Notes: a model not told the origin generated them from the letters alone. A DNA stretch of 64,000 nt from Holacanthus passer (GCA_025331565.1 JAFREQ010000181.1:62001-126000); one strand, 5' to 3'. Counted from the stretch's first letter, positions 10,906 through 24,067 are shown. Made by a program: numbers and translations.

Positions 10906-13900
10906 TCAAATTCCAGCAATAGAAGACAGCAAGGCCATGAGGAGACCAGCGTTTCCCAGAGCCAAGACAGCCAAGATGAGAGACTTCATGAAGGACTCCT
11001 GAAACACAAAGCAAGCTGGACATTAGAAAGTAGACACATGAACTCAGACCTTTTCATCGACTCTTGTCAGTCTTCAGTCAGTCCAGCAAGTGTTCCTACT
11101 GAGCTTAACTTTATCAAGGCAGCTTTTGCAGCTGACTTGTGTGACTGTGGGGTGGAAAGGTTTCACAGCAGTGGTTGAGCCAGACTCACAACTGTTATCA
11201 TTTTTGTTCTGCCGCTGTTATTGTCGCCAAAATTAGATTTTGTTTGGGAGAAATCAACTGTTTAGATTTTGAATGTGTGGTTAAAATAATACCTACTTTA
11301 AATTTTGCTAATGTGTTTTTAACATAGGACAACATAGGAAACATAAAGTGGGTTTAATAAGTTTAGAAAGGAACTGCAGAGTTGCTGATAATTCTTACTA
11401 TGAGCTGTTCATTTCACGTACAATTACTTATGTTATCCATTGTTAACATAAAGTATTGTTTATAGCTACTTAAAAGCAATAGTTTAGCATTTTAAGAAAT
11501 ATGCTTATTGTCTTTCTTGACAATAGTTACACGAGAATAGTGAAACCTTTTGCATTGCAATGAAATGCATCTTAACTTAATAGGCATAAAAACTATAGGG
11601 GGCAATAGCTAACCCGGATCAAAGTCCACCAAATTCATTTAAAATTAAAATCCACCACAAATGAACTTATCTAGTTTGTTTGACCTGTCTTAAAATTGAA
11701 TGTAAATGTGAATGTTATTTGGCTCCTTACATATAAGGATCTTAATTCATTTCAGTTAAACAATATAAATAGCCAGTTAGGCAGAATGATGAGCATACTC
11801 AGAAACCAGGTGTGGTAGTATCATAAGTTAAAAACTGAGCTGTTGATATCAGCAGGAACACTGCTGGCCTTTTTGCACATTTAGTGTACTACTCTGACTG
11901 AGTACTACTCTGACTGAGTACTACTCTGACTGTGTCCTACTCTGACTGTGTTCTGCTCTGTGTTCTGCTCTGTGTACTGCTCTGTGTGCTACTCTGACTG
12001 AGTACTACTCTGACTGAGTACTGCTCTGACTGTGTACTGCTCTGACTGAGTACTGCTCTGACTGTGTACTGCTCTGACTGTGTACTGCTCTGACTGAGTA
12101 CTGCTCTGACTGTGTACTGCTCTGACTGTGTACTGTGTAATTAGTTTGGTCATAGTGGGAAAGTCACAGTTTTAACAAATCACTAATGACGGGTCTGATC
12201 TATTTAGGTGTGTCAGTAAGCAATGACAGTGTGTCTGTGCCCTGGTGTGCAGGCATGATTAATATTATTACCATTTTATAGGAAAAATGAAGCACTTAGA
12301 AAAAACTGCATTAACTTTGGGAAACACTTTGTTTGCAGCTGATACTCACCCAGCGAACCTGCCCTGATTGGCCAGGCAGGATGCCCTGTGTGTCATCTGA
12401 TCCCACTGGTGCTGGTCAAACAAACACCAGTTAGATTAACATGCAGGTATGTGGGGAATCATTCAACACAAAGCTCAAAACAAAGGTCTAGCAGTAAAAC
12501 CATTAAATGTAAAATAAACTTTATGTTAAGTTTTCATACATATTTTGATGTAAAAGTGCTTGTGCATCAGAAGGAGGACTCTAAATGAGGCCAGCCATGT
12601 CACGTAGCCAATAAGAACGTGCGTTGCCCACGGCTGGGGGAGGAGCAGCGATGATTGACGCATCCCCAGGAACATGGCTGCCACTGCAGTCACAGAGAAG
12701 ACAGGATGTAACTTTGATCAAGCAATAGAAGAAACAGGAACAAAACAACTATACTTTCAGTGCTTGAAACTATGAGGTCTAACAACCAAGTGCACGCTGC
12801 ATTTGGGTTTAATACATTTTTAAAAATGGTTTGTCAGATCAATTAGGAAATGAGTTTTGAATGCAGACCAACCTGCCATGATCTCAGTCACAGATCCAAC
12901 TCCCCAGTGGGCCCAGTTAAAGATATATCTCCTGGAAAGAGATACAAATAATACCAATATAATGATAGACTATAATTACAAAAACAATGAATGTAAATGC
13001 AAATCAATTTCACAGTTACACATTCAATCACAGTCAATTGATGTGTCTTTCATATACAAGTTCAAAAGTTATATTAACAGTTTAGCCCTAAAGGAAATCT
13101 AATTTACTGTCCTCACTGGTTATGGTCAAAATAACTGCCTGAACATTTAAAAATCTGCCACTTAAACACACACTGAGCACAACTCGTTTTGAAGAAGCTT
13201 TTTGAAAAGTGTCCAGAGACAACTTTGTGTCAAATCTAACCTCTAACCTTTGTGAACACTTATTTGAAATGTCAGTGTACCCAATCATCCAATACAGGCG
13301 CTGTCTTTAACCTTTGCAATCATGAACCAGTAATTTGACACTTCACTGTGGGAGCACTCTTTGCTGAGCAGGTAGCATTTGTGGCCCATGTTTAAATCAC
13401 TGTCATACACTTTTTCACAAAAACAGAAAAATGTATGAATGAGAACAACAAAATCATGTTTTGACTGTATTGGTCAGGTGTTTTAGTGTGGACAGCAATT
13501 ATGCTTGATGAAAACAAACGAGGCTGAAGGGCCTGAAAAGGGGCTTAGAATGACTCTTAGGACAATGAGATAATAATGTAGATCCAACTATGTTTTAAAA
13601 CAATACTCTCATGCTCATGCTGTATGCTCATCTAAATTTATTTGTGGCTGTTGTCATTCTTCCTGTTCATACTAATAATCTATTGATAATACTATTAATC
13701 CCTTTCTAACACGATACTAATGTAAGAGGTGAGGGACAACATCCACAGTGTGAACCTATCCTCTAACTGGCCTTGTGAAGCAGGTGACCCCAGATGACCT
13801 CAGGACCTGACGAAACATTGTTTCTGCGTGTAGATGTAAGTAGTGTGTGAGTGAGGTACCTGTGTGAGTCAGGTGGTGGTCTGATCGCAGTAATGATAGG

Positions 13901-14303
13901 CTGAATCAGAGATAACAGCAGAACACAACAGCCTAGGTATGGATGGGCCCCTGCATGCTGCACACACACACGCGCACACACACACTAGAGTTTCCGGAGT
14001 TTACAGTTGTGCAGGAACTGATAACTGATCCTACATTGCTCTCTGCTGGTGACGTATGAATATAACAGCATGTTCTCAGCTAAGTGCAAAGATTTTATTA
14101 TCAAATATTAACAATGTGCATGAGTTTTTGAAATCACTCTCCTCATACTGAAAATTAAACTGAAAATATGAGATTATCCAGATTAGTACTTTATTCTGTT
14201 CAGCATCCTTTTCACAACAGGCAGAATTTTCAACACAAATGAACTTCAAACATTGTGAGTCACTGTGACTTCATGGTCTGACTAGTCCATTTATTGCCCT
14301 TAG

Positions 14304-14344
<41 letters not shown>

Positions 14345-15142
14345 GTACCTTGCTCCAACCTTTCCTGTAGAAAAATGGGAGGCAAAAGGCTATAATGGTC
14401 AGAGTCACAGTTAGCATCATTAGTCCTCGATGAACCTACACACACACAAACACACACACACACACACACACATCAGACTCAAGACCAGTTAACTGGGCAA
14501 GGCTGGTGTAATTTTGGGTCAGTGGTTATGGTTAGGGCAAGTCTTCAGTAAATGGATGTAAGTCTACGAAATGTTCAAAGGTGCAGTCATAATATCCACC
14601 TGAAACCAAACTTTCTGGCCAAGCAGAGTTTGATTTGGCCAATCAGGTTTGTAGAAACTTGCAATGAAGGTACCAACACTTCCTGTTAGCATCCAGGCAA
14701 ACAGCATCAGTGCACCTAGGGAAGCAGAGGCAAGTCAGCATGTACATCATCTAAACGTACTTCAAGAGTATTGCGTTGACTCCTTCTGACCATCTTATCA
14801 TGCTGGGTATCTTGTCATTCTAATTATGTGTCTCACACTTGGCTGCGTGTGCATCACTGATTGTGTATAAAGAAATGTGATTATGATTGAATTTATGTTT
14901 TTTGCATACGGTATGTAACTCCTGGAGACTGGGATGGAATAGTAATAGAATCATCTTGTTGAGCCTAGATAACATATCTTTGGGTTAATTTGAGTGAGCT
15001 ACATTTAAAAATGAAGAACTCAACTCACCGTGTGTTTTCATAATGATGGGACCCCGGGAGCTTGTTAGGATCTCAGGAGGTCCAGTGATGTGTTTTCTCT
15101 CAGCTGAGATCAGTGGCTGGCGACTATGTTTCCGCACTTTAC
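10906..15142 (-). CDS. frrs1: FRRS1 exons 10-17: cytochrome b561 membrane core
   Basis: Eight exons encode the heme-binding membrane core. Recognisable pieces are GPIIMKTHGALML (His 382), KVWFQVHRGLM (His 423), WSKHAGAHPYLG (His 455) and FNWAHWGVG (His 491), followed by VAAMFLGM, LPQPWATHVLIGY and a last hydrophobic helix ending ...LLSSIAGI. The exon at 12683-12540 uses a GTATGA donor, which sets the phase for the exon at 12411-12350. The final intron (10999-12349) contains a minisatellite. Confidence 0.92.
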
Positions 15143-17633
15143 CTAGAGGAGAGGCACAAAAATAGTGATTTATATTATTGAATTCCTCTCAGGAATTTCA
15201 CTTTTAGCAATTACTCTATATGCATTCAGCAGAGTGGGACATACAAGTTTTTAATGTTACTGTTTAATGGTCATTCTAGGAATCCCAGACCTTTTGAAGT
15301 TGGATAAAGCTGATAGCACAACCAGGTTGACACACACTCTGACCTAACAGTGAGATGAATGTGCTACTTATGGGTAAACTCAAACTGCAGCTTCTTCATA
15401 ACATGCCTCTTTTTTAGTAAAGCAACACTGCAAGTGACTAAAATGTGAGAATTAATTGATGTCATGCAGTTATACATCATTTCAATATTGCAAGGCCAAT
15501 TAACCGTTAACCAGCATGTGACAAGATGCCCTTAATCACCAAAACAGTGAATAAGCGTGTGCTTGCATGTGTACTTTTCCTGTTGTGTAATGTGACATAA
15601 TAAAGCTTTGACAGATTGATAAGAACTTTAACAGGCCTCCGAGACTCTGGATGACTGCCAGGTCAGCGAGTTCAGTTTCAAAGGTAACACCTGTGTGTGC
15701 ATATTCATTTACCGTACTGAGCATGTCCGCTGGTTAGAAACAGGAAGTACTCTCGGTCCAGATCAAAGCGGGCTGGTTCCTGATTGGTCAGTTTGACTGG
15801 TCTGCTGAACCTGCACTGAATCGCTCCATCTGCCAGCCGCCATGACACATAGGAGAGGCCAGACTGCAAACACACACACAGAAGACAGATGTCAATCTCA
15901 TGTCTGTACCTGAATACAGAGTTGGACTCAGCATGTGGTTAGCCTAGCTCAGCATAAAGAATGGAAGCAGGAGGAAACAGCAAAGCTGGCTGGGAGATAC
16001 AGACAGTTACCCTGTGCTGTGTCTCCGGCTGTGGCGCTGGTTGACATGCGGTGGCTGAGAACAGATTTTGGTCTCTGCAAGCACAATGATACTAAACAAC
16101 CTCATAGTGACAGCAAGTCTCCAGGACACTGCCCACATCACTGCACCCGGCTGATGTTTGACAAGAAATCCCCTAAACCACAAACTCATGTTTTTGCATT
16201 TTTAGAGGTTTAGAGGTGTTGATAGGTGTATTTTTTAACTTTGGACAGAGTCAGGCTGTTTCCACCTGCTTTCAGTCTTTATGCTGAGCTAGGATAACTA
16301 TGGCCTGATTCCAGCTTGGTAGATAACACACAGACATGAGCTCCATATCAATCTTCTTCTGTGGCTCTTGGAAAGAAAGTAAATGCTGAACTATTCCCTT
16401 AAAATAAATATTCAAAACATTCAAAAATAACCTGTATGTCTGCCAGCACACAATATGTATCCTTGTAACAGTCCTTGTAATATTTTCAGGAACAACATTT
16501 TACTATGGTAACATTTAAAAAAATGTTTAAAGAAAAACCAGGAAAGCAAGGAGAGGTTGGACCCCTGACAATGACAAATATGTTTTTCAGTGATATCTAC
16601 TGTAGTATTCAATGTTCTCTGTTCCTGTGCTCCATTTATATTGTGTTGGATTCATTCAGAGGAAGTGTGTCACCTGTGACTGGTCCTCAGGGTGTGTTCT
16701 TCCACTGACGAAGGCAGCACTCACTGATACACTATCCCCGTCTTTTACACACATATACACATCATCATTGCCCTACACAAACACACACACATAGACATGC
16801 ATAAGCACAAAATTCACACAGCATGTACTGTCATATTGAGGTTAAGAGAGGAGCAACATGTTGGTAAAGGGATCATAACAGAAAGATGTTCTTCTCAGAA
16901 CACATGCAGAACACTAAGGACTGATTCTTGATTAAAGCTGATATTTTTCAGACTGCACTGGACATCAGCCTGGTATATACTTGATGCAGAATGTTGTTTT
17001 ACACGGAGGCACTAGCTTACCATCCACGTGTCCCAGGACAGTGCAAAGGAAATGTATCCATCCACTGGGCCGCTCAGCTCAAATGTTACAGCCTGCAGAG
17101 CAAAGTAAATGCAGGTTCTAATGTAGCACCTTTGATTGCATTAATTGTACCACTAAATGAAAGTGTTAAACGTCAAACCATTTTGTCTTGTCCCTCTGTT
17201 GTCATGGACAGGAAGAAGCAGTCAGGATCTTCTTTTGGATCACAGCCTGGAGGATCTAACAGGCAGGATTTTGACTGGCCACATCCCTCAGAAGTAAGCT
17301 GAAGGTGTGATATGATATGACATGATATGATACACTCATATTCACAATGACACAGTGTAGTCGTCTAGATGTTGTAACACTCACAGGCTCAAGCGGAATG
17401 AAGGGTGTGGTCGTTGGTTCTGGACGAGGTGTACTGCCAGACTGAGGTGGGCGGGGAGTAACACCATGCTGATAGATGATTGGTCCAGGCAGCTTCACCC
17501 AAAACTTATTGTAGTGGCCAACTACAGTCGCGCTGGAAAACATACCCACAGATACACATGTATTGTAACAGTCCAAAACAGACATATTCTGTCATAAAAT
17601 AAGATACAAACTTTTAAAATAAAGCAATAAAGC

Positions 17634-17674
<41 letters not shown>

Positions 17675-18800
17675 CTCCTACCACAGATAAACTACTGGCC
17701 GAGTGTTGGCCTAGTGTGACTAGTGGCCTCTGTTCAGCAAATGTTTCATAGGCAAGTGTTAAATTAAACTTGAAATTTACTCACAAAAACTGAACCTGTG
17801 CGGGAGCATCTGTAGGGGCATTCCAGATGACAACAACCTCTGTCTGTCTGGCATCACTTGTCTGGCTCACTGCTGAACCCTGGACACATGCGCGCGCACA
17901 CACACACACACACAGATACATACATACTTATTACAGTTCGTTTCATTTCTGGGTTTTGTGTGCAATTTTCATTATTTAGTACTTATTATTTTATTATTTT
18001 ATTTTTATACTTCATAGTACTGCATCACTACTAATGCATGTCTACCTGTCGCTTATTACAGGTGAGCAGCTGTGTCTTGATTGGATCTGTCAGGGTGAAG
18101 GTGCCAACAGCGGATACTGAGCCCTGATTGGCTGCATCTCTGGCTTGAAGCATGAAGCCCTCAAAATACGATGTTCCAGACAGGACGACTTGAAAAGGGT
18201 GTTTCAAAAAGTAAAAAAAATAAAATGAAATTAATGTAATTTCTATTCATTTGACTGTAAACTATAAATTTAATATGCTTGTTTATCAGAATACTGGGAC
18301 GTGTTTTTCGACCATGTTTAATCTCCAAAATGATGCTCAATGTCTCCTTCCTTTTTGGAAGACTGTATATTTTAAAGCTTAAAGTAAACTGTTTTTGCTA
18401 ATAGGAGTGACTTTGATTATATGTATGGATTCTGTTTTAGGGTGGATTTCTATAAAGATTGGATACAAATTTACACATGATATATTTCACATATGGGGGT
18501 TAATCACAGCATTGGGTTTCATTGATAGGCAGGTACTGGCAGTGTTGGGTTTCAGCAGTGAAACGAATCTTGAAGACTCCCTTGTCATTAGTTACCTTGG
18601 ATCCGATCTGTGGGACTGAACGTGGTGGTGTTGGTTTGTAGGCTGTAGGGGCTTTGAGTGGTCTGACCAGAGACATGATGTTGGGGTTTCATGCTGCCAC
18701 AGACTTCGCTGACCTTGCCATTGGAATAGCAGCTTGCTGGCACCCAGTAACAAACCAAGACGGAGATAAAAAGAAGACAACACAGGCCAACAGGAGACAT
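10906..18800 (-). CDS. frrs1: Ferric-chelate reductase 1 (Reeler-DOMON-cytochrome b561)
   Basis: Sixteen coding exons join in frame to 1806 nt (601 residues; mammalian FRRS1 is of similar length). Exons on the minus strand: 18800-18596, 18188-18046, 17879-17785, 17532-17385, 17298-17179, 17092-17021, 16772-16674, 15863-15713, 15142-15029, 14715-14600, 14435-14349, 13957-13860, 12931-12873, 12683-12540, 12411-12350, 10998-10906. Order of parts: signal peptide (about 1-24), Reeler domain (about 25-165), Pro/Thr-rich linker, DOMON domain (about 200-345), six-helix cytochrome b561 core (about 365-595). Members of this family are membrane proteins that pass electrons through heme b and reduce ferric iron. 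The four expected heme-ligand histidines are present at about residues 382, 423, 455 and 491. The ATG is the first codon after a splice acceptor, so the 5' UTR lies in a separate exon. The gene is divergent from AGL, as in other vertebrates. Confidence 0.95.
11881..12137. repeat. 16-bp minisatellite in last FRRS1 intron
   Basis: About sixteen tandem copies of a unit close to GTACTGCTCTGACTGT. Units alternate between endings GAGT and GTGT, and between ACTACTCTG and ACTGCTCTG. Three copies near 11951-11990 have lost four bases. The array lies wholly within an intron and is probably length-variable. Confidence 0.95.
14308..14341. repeat. (TG)n microsatellite
   Basis: Seventeen or so TG units just beyond the donor of the FRRS1 exon at 14349-14435. 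A CA run flanks the acceptor of the same exon at about 14436-14471, so the 87-nt exon is framed by repeats on both sides. Confidence 0.9.
15713..17298 (-). CDS. frrs1: FRRS1 exons 6-9: DOMON domain
   Basis: Exons 17298-17179, 17092-17021, 16772-16674 and 15863-15713 encode a Cys-rich entry (GCGQSKSC...GCDPKEDPDCFF), VTFELSGPVDGYISFALSWD, GNDDVYMC and a C-terminal strand block ending in FLFLTSGHAQYG. This is a typical DOMON beta-sandwich. The first exon ends in a weak donor (ATG followed by GTTTGA) that is nevertheless required by frame and by homology to join VTFEL. Confidence 0.9.
17385..18800 (-). CDS. frrs1: FRRS1 exons 2-5: signal peptide and Reeler domain
   Basis: The first coding exon (18800-18596, 205 nt, ends in phase 1) encodes a hydrophobic signal peptide, then the Reeler start YSNGKVSEVCGSM. 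The next (18188-18046) carries GTSYFEGFMLQARD, the Reeler core. 17879-17785 holds VVVIWNAP and 17532-17385 holds HYNKFWVKLPGP, then a linker rich in Pro and Thr. These motifs match the Reeler fold of FRRS1 and of insect defence-type proteins. The gene at 57.6-60.6 kb has the same domain order and an identical first-exon length and phase. Confidence 0.93.
17634..17674. repeat. (TATC)n microsatellite
   Basis: About ten perfect tetranucleotide units within an FRRS1 intron. Confidence 0.95.
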
Positions 18801-19928
18801 CTACAAAAGAATGAATTCAGTGTGACCACAAACAAGAAGGCTTCTGGATTCAGCTACTGTTTCTCTGTATCTGACAAGTTATATCCGTTCTACCATTGTT
18901 GCACTTTATAACAAGTCCACCAAAGGATAAACCATTCATTCATTCTAATGATGTACTCCAACATTTCAGTATTGTACCTCCATGAAGTTTGTACTCCTAA
19001 GAGACATACTGAAAGAAAGAAGGCTGAAATGGGGTCAAACTATAAAACTACCTCCTACATTTCCCGTGATGCAACCATTACCATCTTTTCATCAGACCCT
19101 CAATACTGGTATACCCCAAAGTCATTCAAACACCATGCCTTCAGTTTGTAACACAGGCTTGCCTGTATTTGTGTTGCCAGCCCAAGTTGAGATATCCCCC
19201 AGCATTAGGGGTTGTCTTGTAAATTGATGGAGTTCCTCTTTAAACTATGAGCTGCCCTTTACAAATTCAGTACAGATGATTTTCAGAGGGGACTTTAGCT
19301 GTACCTAATAACGGCATAATAAAATATACAGTTGCAAACTCTGCTTTTGACTAAAACACACTTACATTCACTTAATTGACCATTGCAATCAGAGGTGCAT
19401 ACAATATGTTATGTTAGACGTTGTAGTATATCATACTCAAACAACTATAGCATTTTTAGCATATAGCATTTCAATTTTGAGAAAATGAATGGGGCATTTA
19501 AGATGTTATTTATAATTTTAGAGAAATAGTATGACTTAGCCAGCACTTCCTCACAGCACACCACACCAACAGTATCTCCCTTCGCCCCCTCTCTGGGCCA
19601 GATCAAACACATTTCAGCACTTGTGGCCACACATTTTTCATGACATACATATTTGACAAAAACATATTTATGCAGAAAGAACAGCAAAGACACATTTAAA
19701 CAGTAAATAGAAAGTTTTCCATTCTATTCTAATTACTGCAATACATTTGTCATTATGGCCTTTGCCTTGACTTTGCTGAGAAATCCCAGGCTGCTGGAGG
19801 GTCACCACCTGAGTAAAAACTGTCATGGAAAGTAACAAATAATAAAAAAAAATGTTCTAGACTTCTAGAGGAAACTTCTAGAAGGAAAACTCTTAAAGTG
19901 AAGCGAATGATAAGGTTGTTGTACTCAC

Positions 19929-19968
19929 CACTCTGATGCAGTAGAAGGAAAAACTGCCTTAACTCTGC
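19929..19968 (-). other. frrs1: FRRS1 5' UTR exon (putative)
   Basis: On the minus strand a strong donor (GTG followed by GTGAGT) sits at 19928-19923, and a TATA box lies about 30 nt upstream of 19968. The ATG-bearing exon begins exactly at a splice acceptor, so a separate leader exon is required, and this is the best candidate. The transcription start is inferred only from TATA spacing. Confidence 0.55.
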
Positions 19969-19989
19969 AGAATAATTTCCAAGTGTGAC

Positions 19990-19997
19990 TATATATA
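19990..19997 (-). promoter_or_regulatory. frrs1: FRRS1 TATA box
   Basis: TATATATA on the minus strand, upstream of the inferred FRRS1 leader exon. A long (TG)n run (about 20034-20092) lies just upstream of it. Confidence 0.5.
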
Positions 19998-20031
19998 TGT
20001 GTGTGTGAGTGAAACGTCATTTCCACTTTTC

Positions 20032-20033
<2 letters not shown>

Positions 20034-20092
<59 letters not shown>
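20034..20092. repeat. (TG)n microsatellite at FRRS1 promoter
   Basis: About 29 TG units within 100 bp upstream of the FRRS1 TATA box. Length variation here could affect promoter activity (inference). Confidence 0.9.
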
Positions 20093-20095
<3 letters not shown>

Positions 20096-23000
20096 GTTTT
20101 TCAAAGTGTAGCACGAGGTATTATTGCAGCAGTTTTACAACCTGATGGATGGACTATTGGAACATACTGATATGACTTTTCACTCTGAGGCAGGGTGCTT
20201 TCATTCCATTGACATCTATATGCTTACTGCACATCTGTAGCAGTAGAAAAGTACATACGTGGACTGTAAACATCAAAAAGTTATTCCTATAATGCAAAGC
20301 ATTAAAATCAAATTTAAAATAAACTAAAACCAAGACAAGGGAGCTTTAACACTGCATTAGGATGGATCTGGTACAAAGTCAGCCTGTTGTTTGTTTCCTC
20401 CTTAGAGAACTGGATACCATCTTATGAAAGTTCTCACCAGGTGTATATGAGTTAGAGCAGCATTAGCAGCAAGCATTAGAGTCTGTCTCTTTTATTTTTA
20501 GTGCACAAAGAATAATATATGAATTTTTGTGTTTCTTTTGTGTTTTGCTATTTTCTTTGTTCCAAAGTCACTGCACAGCTCTGTGCTGTTCTCTGGGAAT
20601 TGGGTTCCTTTCGTCCCCAGTATTTATTTAAGTTTTTCTGTCAAGGACCCCTTTGAACAATCAGTGAACCAGATTCACAGGCTTTTTCACAGCAGATATT
20701 TCAGCTTGTCATAGGGAGATAAGCACGGGTGTAATCATAACATCAATTATGGCTCCATTAACAGTAATGCATGAATGAACCAATGTCCAATCAGATTTGC
20801 TGCTCAGAAGTTCTTGTCTGGCCATACACAACTAGTTTACAGTCCATCTGATCCCACGTTTCATTAATGTACTAATTGCAAATATTAGTTAACACATCAT
20901 TTGTGTTATTGACACGAAGATTTTACCTACTGTAATTGAATGTAAAATTTGGCTGCAGTAGCTGAAGAACTATTACAATCTTTCACACAAGTAAAATTAG
21001 TAATGACAGTATAAAAAACACTCCAAGTCCTCCATTCAAAATTTTAATAAAGTAAAAGTAAAGAAGTATTACTAGCAGCTAAAGACAGCTCATGACTCTC
21101 ATTTTAACAAATAAAGTTTTAACAAATAAAGCTTTGTAAAAATGGTTTGTGGAGCTGTATTATAATCCATATAGAACAAGAGAAAGGACACACAATATTT
21201 TAAAGAGAGAAGTTGCATGAAGTGGACAGACCAAATTATGATCACTGAAACGGTTTGGATTGAAGTATGAAGTGTGAGCTATTAGGAAAAAAACAACGAC
21301 AGCATATGATTCTAAGACATTTATAGAAACAAAACCTTTTGCAAAATTGGGGATGGATGATGTCTTTAGAGCAACCATATAAAGGAGCAGTAACTGATTT
21401 CAGTTTTATGCCACAATTAGTTACTAATCAATCTGATGAGATACTTACACTTCCGACACTTTGGCTGCTGCTGATTGTGCAGGACACCACATCCTGTGCT
21501 TTACGGCAGCTGGTTTTACAGTGTCTATTTATTTACAGCTTTGGTCAAGACTGTGAAACAGAGTAATGGAGAACTGCTTTAATCATGCCATGGTTTTTAC
21601 TGTGCAGACGTTTATTGGTGTTAGTTTCCTGTTACACCAAAGTTCTCTGCTACCTTTGCATGGCCAGAGAGTCAAAGAACTAGTGCCACCTTTGGTCATA
21701 TGACTTCTCGCCATAAATTCAACATTAATGACCCTTGTGATGAATTTGATGGCTGCACCTTTGGTGAATGAAGATTTTTCAGCAAATTAAAATTATACCA
21801 ACTCCTCGGAATTCAGGAATGTCTCGCTGTTGCTGCAGCATCACTGTCAAACAGTACACTGTCACCCACAGGTAATAGTAGGGTCAGAGGTCATTCTCAG
21901 TTGCCCCTCAACTAGCAGAGATCCAGTGTGCAACTAAGGTACACCTTACCATGTTTGATACATGTAAACAAGATGTGGAGCGCAAGAAGAGCCAGCTTAA
22001 CCAATGGGTTACATTCTTGCCCCGCTACATATGTTGCTTTACAGTGTGTAAATTGCAGAACCTATATGGACCTACATGTTTTGGTGTTAACATCAAAATC
22101 ACGTTTTTGGGCCCTGCCGCTATCTCCCCATTTCATTTATGGTCCTGTACTACCATCGTGTGGTAAAATATAGGCAAGATGAGCATATTCAATTGAACAA
22201 ATGCACACTGTATGTTTTTGGAAGTGTGCACTAAATTTGGGTATACTCTCTTTGTTTTAAAAAATATTTTTCACCAGGTGACTTTTGAAAACAATTATAC
22301 AGAATATAATGTAGGTTCAGATGAGCACATATTTGTAATGGAGAAGGAAGAAACCATATAAAAACTTTTCTAAGATTTCAATATTACAACAACTTAGAGC
22401 TTCAATATTATTGTCCAACATTACATTCTGCCTGCTAGCATTTTTCTTTTTCTCCATGTTTTCATTTTCCCTGTATGAATTCACTACATTCTGCAAAGAC
22501 AGAATTAGTGGTAGGAATGGCTATACAGAGATTTTTCAACCAGATGCTGCAAACAACGTTCAAACATTTTCCCACAGAGTGCGCATCAGCTTCTCGAGAT
22601 TGAGTGCTTACTCACTGTTTGGGATTTTACTCTAAATTTAGATTGGTCATGAATGTGGAGTTGATTTCAAAAGATGACACTCATTTTATGGTTCACACTG
22701 AGGACTCTGCACTGAGCAAAAGTTATAATGTGCAATTGTTCAAATCGCATTCACAGACCACTTCAAAATCAATCAAAAGTTTTTGATCATCAGCCTTTTC
22801 CTCTATGAGGTGATGACACAGAATGTGCAGTCAAATTCAATATCTGTGCATATTTTAGCATTAAATATGCTTTGAATAAATGAATGGTTTATCCAAAGGC
22901 AATAATGTATCCCGGCATTTCTAATGAATAGGCTTGATTAGTCACCTTTAAGAGCTATAGCAAAGAACAATTTGATCATTCTTTCAAATAAAAGTTTTGT

Positions 23001-23170
23001 TAATATTGAAAATATAAACAATGAAATGACAGGTGTGTGCATAATGTCTAAAAATCTTAATGAGCAAGGCTTGATGTGATGTCGAATGATACAGTGAATG
23101 AGACAAGAAAAAATGCTAATAAAACAACAAACATTGTAATATTCGCTCAATAATGTTTAGAAAAAGCAAT
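20093..23170. other. Intergenic DNA between FRRS1 and AGL
   Basis: AT-rich sequence with short chance open frames only. No recognised exon, RNA gene or repeat. Confidence 0.5.
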
Positions 23171-23191
23171 CTGATTACAGAAACTAAGATT

Positions 23192-23428
23192 TCACATTCC
23201 ACTTTTATTGACCTTATCTGTGTCTGTGGATGACATAATGGTGGCCTTCTGTTCCTGGTGCTCTTGCAGTAGAGCCTGGTGTGCTGCTCTCTGTCCAGCT
23301 CCTGCACTGCAGTGCCAGCTTATGTAAGCCCTCTTCTCTCTGTTTATGTGTGGACGTGATGCTTGTCTGTGTCTGGTAATGCTTAGAAATTGCGCAACAG
23401 AAATGATGCAACCGAAGAGTGTGAGCAT
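23192..23428 (-). other. 78-codon open frame upstream of AGL, coding status unknown
   Basis: An open frame divergent to AGL begins with a hydrophobic stretch (MLTLFGCIISVAQFLSI) and continues with a polar, Gln- and Ala-rich part. An AG acceptor-like site precedes the ATG by 15 nt. An AATAAA on the same strand overlaps the last codons, which argues against a normal coding gene ending here. I recognise no family. It may be part of an antisense or divergent transcript from the AGL promoter, or chance. Confidence 0.15.
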
Positions 23429-23666
23429 TTTGGCAGCACCATCCTATTAAAAGTCATTAGTTATTACGAGATTACATTTCCTGCATTATGCACATAGGGC
23501 TAATGTTAGAATCGAGCAGAGCAAGACATGATCAAAATAGGTGACAAATAAATCAGAACTATTTAAAATGCCGTGAATATTCATAACAAGAAAAATGTGA
23601 TGTTGTCTATTTACCAATGACCTGTTCATATCAGAAATATGGGTTTGCTTTAGTCAGTATAGAAGC

Positions 23667-23672
23667 CACGTG
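23667..23672. promoter_or_regulatory. CACGTG E-box upstream of AGL
   Basis: A perfect palindromic E-box about 300 bp upstream of the AGL leader exon. USF/MYC and carbohydrate-response factors bind such motifs; binding here is an inference. Confidence 0.3.
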
Positions 23673-23959
23673 ACTGGGGTAGAGGTCGAAATGCAACTAG
23701 TAAAAGGTAGTAATATTGTTCACTTCTTCAGTAACTAACACTGAAGTTCTCATGAGCAAGGTGCTAAATTACAGGCTAGTTCAGGAGAATACAGTACTAA
23801 ACTGGCTGAAGCTACAGGACAGCTTCCTGGATACACTCATTTTATGACACTGATATTTACACTAAATGAGCACAAAGCTAAATAAACACAGGCTTGAAAG
23901 GAGAAAATGTTCTTATTAGCTTTGTCTTCCGTTATACTCGGGTCATTACGGTACGAGGT

Positions 23960-24067
23960 TTTTGGCCACGCCCCCTCAGTTCAGCCGCTGTCCATGCAGG
24001 AACAGTAGAGCCGTCACTCTGCGAGCTGTCCTCCTGTTGCTGTGACTGACCCAGACACAATTGACAG
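23960..24067 (+). other. agl: AGL promoter-proximal 5' UTR exon
   Basis: A GC-rich segment with a GC-box-like CCACGCCCCCTC at about 23967 ends in a strong splice donor (CAG followed by GTGAGT) at 24067/24068. It is the best candidate for the noncoding first exon of AGL, joined to the acceptor at 27033/27034. The 5' limit is approximate. Confidence 0.55.

Noticed and set aside
11881..12137. CRISPR-like repeat array
   Set aside because: Units are contiguous without spacers and lie in a vertebrate intron: a minisatellite.
12350..12683. Possible frameshift in FRRS1 between the exons at 12683 and 12411
   Set aside because: Using the GTATGA donor at 12539-12535 joins the exons in frame and matches the family, so no break exists.
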